DNA from: Protaetia brevitarsis
Taxonomy: Eukaryota > Arthropoda > Insecta > Coleoptera > Scarabaeidae
DNA: 64,000 nucleotides
Assembly: GCA_004143645.1 (NCBI GenBank)
Contig: RXPK01000088.1
Location: 3,794,845-3,858,844 of the forward strand
Reading direction: 5' to 3'
The translations under genes were made by a program, and so were the position numbers. Below, piece by piece: positions 56,354-64,000 of this stretch (position 1 is the stretch's first letter; every line of letters starts with the position of its first letter). The notes under the pieces are model-generated. The model was given only the letters and a program-made list of their open reading frames with translations, had not been told where the DNA came from and made no database searches.

Positions 56354-57909
56354 CACAAAGGAGGTATTTCCATCCTTAATGAAAGAATTAAGAGATGAAG
56401 GTGGCTTTCCTAAGGAAAATATCATTGCTGGTTTCAGGGCCGCTGGGATATGGCCACTAAATCAAGAAAAGTTTAGACTCTATGCAAGAGAAGATGTACT
56501 AATAGATTTACACGTAACAGCAGACGAGCCCAGTAATCAACCAATTAATAACAATATGATAGACAATGAGCCCCGAAATAAGCCGACTACTGATCAAACA
56601 GACAACGAACTCAAAATAAGCCAACTACTTCTCGAATAGACACTGAACTCCAAATTAGCCGACTACCTCTACAACATTAACGTAGAACATAACGAAAATA
56701 GCTCTTTAGACACATCAACGCTAACGACTGCAACAACACAAGGTAAGCTCGGTGACACTGCATTTCGACATTTAGAGATGTTCTATTAAAACTGTTACGC
56801 CAAATCTCGTTCTATGAATAACAAAAAGTTAGAATGACTTTTAATAATAAAGTTTTAACAGAAGCTGATGTGTTAGATCAGATGAAAGAAAAGAAAATGA
56901 AATTTTGGCAAAAAAATAAAAGAATAAAGAAACCTCAGAATAGTACTAATGATTTAAGTGTAACCAATAAACGAGCCAAAAAACAATGAAAAAGGTTGAA
57001 TCCTCAAGTGAAAGTGAAGAAATTTCGTTACACGATTCCTCTGATGACATAAGTCTCTTCTCTGACGAAGATCAAGAAGAAACTCGAGAAGAAATACAAA
57101 CTTGGGTGATTTGGAGCTGGGAGGGTATGTTGTGGCAGAGTATGAAAATCGGTGGTACGTTGCAAATATTTTGGATATTAAAAATAAGAACAAGATTTTA
57201 AAATTAAAATACATGGAGCCCAAGGGTCCAAATATTTTGTGTGGCCCAGTAAAATGACATATTTGACACCCCAATATCAGATATTTTAACGACGGTCAGA
57301 ACCCTGTCTCTGTTAGTAAAAGGTTCCTGGGTTTAACCACTGAGGACTACAGAAAGTGCAAAACTATGGGCTTTACGGCGTAAATAGTGTTAATAACATG
57401 AAAGTTTTAAAAAACTGAAAAAAGGTTTAGGTTGGTCCAAATAGCTTTTTATTTTATTCTTACGTTCCCGTTGTGTAACGAATAAGACTGATTAGTCAGG
57501 GTTATTTTATTTTGTAAAGAGAATTTTAAACTTCTACATTTTCAAATGGCGAAAGTTACCTATTTTAAGAATAAATATTTATTTTCGGCTGTTTTTAATA
57601 CCAATAAATTTCGTTTACGTGAAACTTTATTTTTGGTTTTATTCTATACCTGCCAATTGTCCTCATAAAAATAAATTGCCTGAACAGTGGTTTACAACGA
57701 TACCTCTAAATTACCCCATGTGGGGAATTGGGTGTTAATATATTTTTTTTTTAAATGTGTTCCAAGCAACTATTTTACGCTTAAACTTTGTATTAACTTT
57801 GAAAGTTATGTTACCTACCAACACCCTAGGCTAATTTTTATATTTACAAAAATTTGTAAAAAATATAACAAAATTTTAATTTTACCCTTCCAATTACCCC
57901 ATCTTACCG

Positions 57910-58669
57910 TATATTTTTGTGTACACAAATTAGATATAAGATCAGTTATTATATTTGTTCTGGAAGGTATTTTTAGTTTAAAGAGTTAATTTTTGCGTTT
58001 TCTAGTTTACAAATTTGTATTTTATACTTAATCACCACGGTTTAGGTGAAAAGAAGCATTGTACTTGTAATTAAATTTCAATTTTGTAAATTTTACTTGT
58101 TTTGTCCACGTTTAAATTATTTTAGTTCGTTTAATTTTGAAAGCACGTGGATTTTTTGTGATAAAAGCATTTTCTTCTAGAACAAATTTGTCTTTTCTTT
58201 GTTGAAGGATTTGCATTGTCCTTTAGTAAATTAGATACTTGCAGTTTTTGATTTCGTCCAGGACTCTCAGTCCACGGTTTAATTTTTCCTGCAATTTGTA
58301 TTTAAATGTTTTTTTTTTAAATACAATTTATGATTGTTAACGTCATTCAAAATTTCTGTTCTTTTATTTTTGAATCAACCATTTCAATTTTTGGAGTAAT
58401 TTAAGAAAGTCAAATTTTTCAAACGCCCACATTTTTACTTTTCATGATATGTTTACTTGTGAGAGTATCCCTGCGTTTAATTGTTCTTTTGCGCCCTTTT
58501 ATTTTTATCCGCTGAGCTAGTTAATTTAATTTAATTTTCATTTTTTTTTTAATTCATTTTGCATTTTCTTTTGTACCTTCAGTACACAGCAGTGCGTTTG
58601 GTTGAGAAAAAAACTTTTGTTTGAAGAAAAAATATTATCCAGAATCTGAGCCAACGCCAAGAACAAAAT
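57910..58669. other. No recognisable gene
   Basis: AT- and T-rich spacer to the right of the pogo element. Nothing supportable seen. Confidence 0.4.
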
Positions 58670-58670
58670 A

Positions 58671-58808
58671 ATGAAGAGAACAGCGTTAGCATTTGCATTA
58701 CTTCTTATGTGGTTGGGTTTATTGTACGAAAATTACAGAAGTATGTGGGAGAATGTTCATGGATTAGAAATCTTGTTTCAAGGAATGAAGAACCTGAACA
58801 TAAATTAA
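58671..58808 (+). other. Short hydrophobic-start ORF, unassigned
   Basis: A 45-codon frame starting MKRTALAFALLLMWLGLLYE. It could be read as a signal peptide or, more likely, as the hydrophobic start seen in Harbinger transposases (followed there by a tryptophan motif). No further exon supports either view. A hAT-like end motif CAGGGGCGGCTCGTGC lies at 58972, unpaired. Confidence 0.25.
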
Positions 58809-59096
58809 ATTAAATACCAAGGGGTTGTACAAACATCGTGTTCGAGTGCAAAAAACTCACTTCATAAATGAGCATATTGACAAAAAAAGTCATGCATAAC
58901 TATCAGTTTATGTTGGAATTAATAAATAAATGTTTAATCTTATAACATACTATTAGAAATGCTGTCATCAGGGGCGGCTCGTGCATGCGTCATCGAGGAG
59001 GCTATGCTGTAGATCGAATTCCTTCGCATAACTTCGTAACATAGTATCTTCCACACGATATTATACGACAAACTTCGATTATGTCATAATTCATAG

Positions 59097-59362
59097 CAGA
59101 ATGGTTTAGCCGAGAAAACTAATAGAACGTTGGTTGAAAAGGCAAGGTGTATGATAAAAGATAACAAATGTGGGAGAAAATTTGGGTAAAAGCTGTCACT
59201 ACTTCAGCGTACTTGAAAAACAGATCACCACATAAAACAATTAAGGAAAATAAAACACCTGAGGAAATTTGGAGTGGGAAGAAAATAAACGTCAGTAAGC
59301 TACGTGTATCTGGATGCATCGCATATGGAAATAGAAGAGTAAGAAGGAAAACTTTTGCGTAG
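59097..59362 (+). pseudogene. Ty1/Copia integrase fragment
   Basis: About 85 residues in two frames. NGLAEKTNRTLVEKARCMI follows the position of the integrase glutamate (usually QNGVAER). WVKAVTTSAYLKNR-type sequence (here IWVKAVTTSAYLKNRSPHKT) and SKLRVSGCIAYGN mark the end of the core domain. The rest of pol is absent on both sides. It differs in position and domain from the Copia gag at 35086. Confidence 0.8.
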
Positions 59363-59429
59363 GAAATAGAGACACAACAGGAGACAATAGTATATCGTAA
59401 CGGGCAAAAGCCCAGCTTGTGAACCGACA

Positions 59430-59690
59430 CCAGTCAGTGTCAAGGAATTAATTGCCTCCGTAATTGACGCAACAAAAAACAAAATATCCAGCAGAAATAA
59501 CGATTCTAATACCTGACTTCGCACGAACGCCAAACGAAGACGTAGTGAGTTGGTTGGACCGAGTCGACAAGGTAAGATTCAATCTCCACGGGAGTAATAA
59601 CTGTTATGGCAACAAATAAACTGAAAGGCAGCACAAAAGATGGTACGATTCCAAAGCTGAGTACGTCTCGCTCGTCTCGAGAATTAAGTG
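59430..59690 (+). pseudogene. Ty3/Gypsy gag fragment
   Basis: In one frame IPDFARTPNEDVVSWLDRVD, the start of a capsid domain; in the next VMATNKLKGSTKD, then a WYDSKAEYVS-type phrase. These match the gag pattern also seen at 5100 (KLRGNAKDWY). The fragment ends at the left end of the piggyBac element. Confidence 0.65.
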
Positions 59691-60664
59691 GTGTAGATGG
59701 CTTTGTTATTACACTCAGAGAAAGGCATATTAATATTTAACACTCCTTTACTCGCGCCTTATCTGAGAGATACACTTTTAAGTCAAAAGCGAACAACTAG
59801 AGTGCGCCTAAAGTCACGATTTTTTGCATCCCCTTATCTTCCTGCCTCAGACATCTATACCGCTCAGTATCATTCGGCGATTGAAAGAGGAAACGTGGTT
59901 GGAAATGTAATTAAGCGAACCTGTGGGATACAGCGCGACTAAAAATGTAAGTGTTGTTAATTCTTATATACATTTATTAAACTATCTGTCATGTTTTTAT
60001 TGTGTCATAATATGACCTTTTATACAAATAGAATTGTTAGCATTTGTTTTCATAGTTCATAACAACTATTGTACAGCAATATTTATCAATAAAACTTAAT
60101 ATTTTCCCAGTATAATTAGTTTTCTTTGCAGTTTCAGCATATCATCAAAAAATTGTTTGACCTAACGAATGAGAAAGAGATAGAAGAAATACACAAGCTC
60201 TTATATGATGATGAGAATGAAGAGACGGGGGGAGATCTTCATAACATACAACCTTCTAGCACACATTTAGAAGTACCAGATGAAGATTATGATACAGATA
60301 CATCCGAGAGAGTAAAAGAAAGAAATGAAACTTCTGATACAGAACAAAGCGAAAATGAAGAGTACGAGGAGGAGAATTTTGTGGCTATCAGAAAGAAAGG
60401 AAATAAAATAGTAGAATCTATTTCTTGGATAAAAACTCCATATATCGCTAACAGAAAAATAACAGCACATAATCTGGTTAGAGAACTTTCTGGAGTGAGG
60501 GGTGTTGAAGAGTATTTTTGAAACCTGGAATTGCTTATTTAACAATTAAATGCTTGAAATGTTAGTGCTTTATACAAATCAATATATTCACAATGCTAAA
60601 CATCGCTACAATAGAGCTAGGGATGCGCTACTCATTGATATTGCTAAAATTAAGGCATTTATTG

Positions 60665-60850
60665 TGATATAAGTGTATTAAAAGGCTTGCCCTAAGAAAT
60701 ACAGATCAGTCGCACAGTTGACTCGAGCGAGCACGCATTTGTTTGATTTCTCAACCCACCCATCGCATCTAAACGCAAGTAACACATTAGTTTTCGTTCG
60801 GCAAGCGACAGTTTGCTTAAATAAGTCCAATAATCCCGAGGATTATAACA
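60665..60850 (+). repeat. BEL 5' LTR
   Basis: Begins TGATATAAGTG and ends GGATTATAACA, the TG...CA form usual for LTRs. It is followed at once by the primer-binding site. Confidence 0.9.
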
Positions 60851-60872
60851 TTTTGGTCCTTCGAGCCGGATC
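60851..60872 (+). promoter_or_regulatory. BEL primer-binding site
   Basis: TTTTGGTCCTTCGAGCCGG directly after the LTR has the TTGGTCCTTCGAGCC form I associate with BEL elements. It runs straight into integrase coding sequence, which marks the internal deletion point. Confidence 0.6.
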
Positions 60873-61755
60873 GTTTATATTAAAGGACGGCAAATTAAGA
60901 AATCGCAAATTTATTAAGGCGTATGTTTGCATATTTGTGTGCTTTGTGACGAAGGCGGTGCACATAGAATTAGCGACCGACCTTACAGCTGATTCTTTTC
61001 TGAATTGTTTAAAGAGATTTGTTGGTAGACGAGGAATTTATAAAAATCTATATTCAGATAATGCTACTAATTTCAAGGGAGCTCACAACGAAATTTTAAA
61101 GGTAGTAGCTAATATAAAGAACACTTGTAATGTTAGGCAATATTGCAGTGTAAACGAAATAAATTGGAACTTCATTCCACCTCGAACTCCACATTTCGGC
61201 GGTACTTGGGAGGCCGCAGTTAAATCTGCAAAATACTATCTAAAACGTATTATTAGTGACACTCGCTTAACGTACGAATCGTTTTACACAATCCTTGTCC
61301 AAATAGAATCCATTCTAAATTCCCGACCTTTGTACCCTTTGTCCAACGACCCTAACGACTTACAGGCATTGACACCTGGCCACTTCTTAATTGGTGATGC
61401 TCTTACATCTTTGCCTCAAGAAAATCTGCTACAGATTCCCACCAGCAGGTTGAATCATTATCAACATTTACAAACGTTGATACAGCATTTCTGGAAACGA
61501 TGGTCTACGGAATACCTCCACACATTACAACAAAAGAACAAGTGAATGGTCGACAGCTCTGGAAAAGTTGAAGTCAACGATTTAGTTATTAAGGGAAGAC
61601 AACTTGCCACCTTTGAAATGGACCATGGGGAGGATTACTCAGATACATCCCGGCGCAGATAACAAGATTCGTCTTGTAACTGTCCGTACCAATGGAGGAA
61701 CCTTTCAGCGAGGAGTGAACCGAATATGTTATTTTCCGAAGAATCAAGAGTGATT
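60873..61755 (+). pseudogene. BEL integrase and C-terminal domain
   Basis: An open frame from 60718, inside the LTR, to 61545 encodes most of a BEL/Pao integrase. FILKDGKLRNRKFIKAYVC and FVTKAVHIELATDL begin it. SDNATNFKGAH carries the second aspartate and TPHFGGTWEAAVKSAK the glutamate. The first catalytic aspartate, normally just upstream of this point, is removed by the deletion. After a stop at 61543 the C-terminal domain continues in other frames (DNLPPLKWTMGRITQIHPG, then VTVRTNGGTFQRGVN) to about 61755. It cannot be active. Confidence 0.85.
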
Positions 61756-61925
61756 AGTGCTGTTGTTATTTGGTTTTTTATAATCTCATTTTGAATTGAC
61801 TTCTTTTTTTTGACAACTTTAACTATGCCTTTGTAATTGATTATCTTGGTTCTATATTATTTTTTGCATTTCATGTTGAAAGTAGGTCTTTCAAGGCCGC
61901 CGGTATATGTTAAGTACAGTAGGTA

Positions 61926-62111
61926 TGATATAAGTGTATTAAAAGGCTTGCCCTAAAAAATACAGATCAGTAGCACAGTTGACTCGAGCGAGCACGCATT
62001 TGTTTGATTTCTCAACCCACCCATCGCATCTAAACGCAAGTAACACATTAGTTTTCGTTCGGCAAGCGACAGTTTGCTTAAATAAGTCCAATAATCCCGA
62101 GGATTATAACA
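61926..62111 (+). repeat. BEL 3' LTR
   Basis: Same length as the 5' LTR with two base differences seen by eye (one G/A and one C/A near its start). Confidence 0.9.
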
Positions 62112-63694
62112 TATTGGGCTTTTGTATATAGCAGGAACATACAAAACTGGACGATTAAATTTAGAAGATTTGTGGGAAACAGATGGCCTGGGTATAGAAA
62201 TATTTAGGCTAACCATATGTTTGAAAAGATTCAGGTTCCTTTTTCAATCTCTACGGTTTGATGATAGAGACAGTCGAGTAGAAAGAAAAAAACGTGGATC
62301 GTTTAGTGCCTGTAAGGGATCTGTTTGAGAAATTTGTTAAAAACTGCCACAATTGTTATTCTGTCGGCGAAAATGTTACACTTGATGAGAAACTAGAAGC
62401 TTTTAGAGGGAGATGTTCATTTATTCAGTACATCCCTTCGAAGCTTGCAAAATACGGTATAAAAACTTTTGCGTTGGTTGACTCCAATGGAATTGAAGAA
62501 ATTTATGCCGGAAAACAATCTGAAGGGCCTTTCTCTCTAAGTAATAAAAGTTTGGACGTTGTCAATCGTATAGTTAAACCAATACATAATACTGGCCGTA
62601 GTGTTGTTGCAGACAACTGGTTTAGCGATGTATCTTTACTGAGATCCTTGGCAAAAGAACACAAGCTTGCCTTCGTAGGAACTCTACGCAAGAATAAATG
62701 GCAAATATCTCAGATATGTTCCAGCATTTTTGCTTTCCGCAAAGAAGGAAGTTGGTTTCTTATGTTCCTCGAAATAAAAGCAGCAAGAAAAACGCAATTT
62801 TAATTTCAAGTATGTACATGGACGATGCAATCGATGAAGACACCGGTGACAAGAAGAAACCAAAAATCATCACTTATTACAATAAACATAAAGTAGGAGT
62901 TGATATGGTCGACAAGATGTGCTCTGCCTATAGTGTTGCAAGAAATACCAGACGATGGTCAATGGTTATCTTCTTTTCCATAATCAATGTTTCCGGAATA
63001 AATTCTCAAGTTATATTTTTGGGAAACCTGAATGAACCTCTTCCTCGAAGAAAATTCCTTCAACGTTTGGGTAAAGAACTTATTCAGGAACATCTTGTAC
63101 GTAGATCCAAAATACAATGTCTACCAAAATCAATCACGTTTCGACTAAATGAACTTCTAACAAAATATTATCGTATCGATCAAAATGAAGTTAGCAACAA
63201 CAACGTTGCAAGAAATGACAATACGAGTGCGTCACGTAAACGCTGTAAAGCTTGCAAAGAAAAAAAGTTAACACGTCTAACGCGGTACACCTGTAAATTT
63301 TGTGGCTGTTACCTTTGTCTTCAGCATTCAGGCTTCGTATGTCCCGAGGAATGTAGACAAGATAACCCAACTAGCGATAAGGAAAATAATGATTAGACTA
63401 TTCTTCTTTGGATCTGCATTTATATCTTGTTTTTTAGTTTAACTATGTTCATAAAAGTTATAATTATAATTATTCGGTTTTCAAATCGGTGTTTTATTTG
63501 TTCCTACTCTTTCTGTTTATTTATTTTCATTATGACACTTTGTAAGTGTACTTAACTTACATAATTTATCGCCTGTTAAGTATACTTAATTAAGTGCTAC
63601 TTGAAATATTGCTGAAAAACTGAATATGGTTCACGTATCTGACAGATACCTCGCGATTATTTTTGTCCCAAAAGAGGGCGCGAGTAGCGAAGTG

Positions 63695-64000
63695 TCAAAA
63701 AAACCGATTTATTTGGGTGTGCTTATTTAGCTTATGCTTTATTAGGAACTATTCCCTGAAATCAAGTTGATTTTGGTTAATGCGATGTTATTAATAATAA
63801 ATTACCTACAATTTTTTGGAATAAATTATTTGATAAGTTCTCTCTTTGTTAATGAAAAATATATACAACTCGAAAAGAAGTTACTGGTGACCCACTTTGG
63901 ATACTGTGCTGAAAGGTATCGATGTTTGTTTCCAATGGTATCACGTTTTTAACATCAGATATCAAGCGGAGTCCGAGCATGTATGGTCCTTTATGCAATA
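63695..64000. other. No recognisable gene
   Basis: AT-rich sequence to the right of the piggyBac element, cut by the window end. Nothing supportable. Confidence 0.4.

Larger units (their letters stand above)
49486..57245 (+). pseudogene. pogo/psq-type transposase, split by an R1-like element
   Basis: ATG at 49486 after a TTTCAG acceptor. The psq domain is MEAVSTGNSIYAASRQFGVP. The rest up to 50520 is in several frames: LSRKAEAYKQLESIAP-type sequence, INLDELA near 50015, and PAHSSQTLQPLDVAV near 50410. At the insertion point the frame reads KKSNT. After the insert it resumes at 56352 with ITKEVFPSLMKELRDEGGF and AGFRAAGIWPLNQEKF. A serine/acid-rich tail (ESSSESEEISLHDSSDD) and a C-terminal block around GGYVVAEYENRWYVANIL (about 57110-57200) follow. 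Catalytic aspartate motifs are degraded, so the copy is dead. Confidence 0.8.
49015..57909 (+). mobile_element. pogo-type element carrying an R1-like insertion
   Basis: Inverted ends GGGTAAGGTGAGGGAAATGG (from 49015) and CGGTAAGATGGGGTAATTGG (minus strand from 57909), each flanked by TA (49013-49014 and 57910-57911). The interior is a pogo transposase relic interrupted at 50525 by a 5.8-kb retrotransposon. Without that insert the element is about 3.1 kb. Confidence 0.8.
60665..62111 (+). mobile_element. Mini BEL/Pao element with 5-bp duplication
   Basis: Two 186-bp LTRs (TGATATAAG ... TATAACA) enclose 1.07 kb. TATTG flanks at 60660-60664 and 62112-62116. Removing the element restores the piggyBac frame. 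The internal part holds only a primer-binding site and the integrase end; gag, protease and RT are missing. The LTRs differ at two positions by my reading, so the insertion is young. Confidence 0.9.
60126..63396 (+). pseudogene. piggyBac transposase, interrupted by a BEL element
   Basis: The N-terminus is acidic (60126-60521), then ISWIKTPYIANRK and HNLVRELSGVRG. After a stop it reaches YTNQYIHNAKHRYNRARD and AKIKAFI, where BEL is inserted. It resumes at 62117 (YIAGTYKTGRLNLEDLWE). The catalytic domain keeps VTLDEKLEAFRGRC, VADNWFSDVS and VGVDMVDKM, all three with their aspartates. The C-terminal cysteine-rich domain (CKACKEKKLTRL, CKFCGCYLCLQHSGFVC) ends at 63394. Frame shifts near 62285 and 62800 and the stop near 60522 disable it. 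EIYAGKQSEGPF is shared with the fragment at 30290. Confidence 0.85.
59741..63694 (+). mobile_element. piggyBac-type element
   Basis: Left end CACTCCTTTACTCGCGCC follows TTAA at 59737-59740. The right end is the inverted CACTTCGCTACTCGCGCC ending at 63694, followed by TCAA, a one-base variant of the TTAA duplication. The interior has one transposase gene after a likely untranslated first exon and an intron ending TTTGCAG near 60132. A mini BEL element (60665-62111) is inserted in the gene. Confidence 0.75.

Noticed and set aside
56240..56425. Minus-strand frame with a long phenylalanine run
   Set aside because: It is the reverse reading of the poly(A) tail of the retrotransposon.
58671..58808. 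Small secreted protein with signal peptide
   Set aside because: Only 45 codons, no second exon, no conserved mature part. A Harbinger N-terminus is at least as likely.
58972..58988. hAT-type terminal repeat CAGGGGCGGCTCGTGC
   Set aside because: No inverted partner or 8-bp duplication was found nearby.

Overview
The window looks like intergenic or intronic DNA from a large, AT-rich insect genome. The evidence is eukaryotic splice signals, a C2H2 zinc-finger exon, R1-type retrotransposons, an errantivirus-type Ty3/Gypsy element with an env gene, and animal-type Harbinger, piggyBac, P, MULE, mariner, Tc1 and pogo transposons. There are no operons, ribosome-binding sites or CRISPR arrays. The species cannot be named from the sequence. 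Almost everything recognisable is a transposable element, most of it broken and heavily nested. One exon (43090-43783, minus strand) looks like a host gene, and one transposase-like gene (24056-25836) is close to intact.

Layout. 1-6.5 kb: Ty3/Gypsy gag and pol relics, a Harbinger transposase relic and a pogo-type transposase relic. 6.6-12.1 kb: a minus-strand gene relic with a DUF4806-like C-terminus. One of its introns carries a 4.5-kb Harbinger element with a TTA target duplication, which in turn carries a mariner. 12.1-12.8 kb: a likely LINE ORF1 on the minus strand. 13.0-17.5 kb: a pogo transposase split by a P element, itself split by a Mutator-like element. 17.5-26.5 kb: the 3' half of an errantivirus-like provirus, interrupted by a 5'-truncated non-LTR element, a Tc1 element, a 173-bp insertion and a 2.36-kb DDE-type transposon. 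It ends env - LTR - primer-binding site - gag, the arrangement left when tandem proviruses share an LTR.

27-36 kb: a second Gypsy gag, then fragments of piggyBac, a non-LTR RT, an internally deleted P element, R1-type ORF1/ORF2, a probable solo LTR, Copia gag and a second Harbinger. 37.2-40.0 kb: a pogo-type element with several frame breaks. 40.5-42.1 kb: a 1.6-kb foldback element with a TA duplication. 42-49 kb: the region poorest in recognisable elements, holding the zinc-finger exon. 49.0-57.9 kb: a pogo-type element containing a 5.8-kb R1-like retrotransposon, with target duplication, poly(A) tail and a 5' end that can be drawn as an HDV-like ribozyme. 59.1-63.7 kb: Copia and Gypsy fragments, then a piggyBac element whose transposase is interrupted by a mini BEL element (identical-length LTRs, 5-bp duplication).

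The genes do not form a common pathway. They record successive insertions, several of which can be ordered from target duplications and from reading frames that resume on the far side of an insert. The features most worth following up are the DDE element at 23753-26108, the interdigitated antiparallel gene pair of the Harbinger at 6754-11284, the HDV-like fold at 50526-50608, and the perfect 98-bp inverted duplication at 15384-15587.
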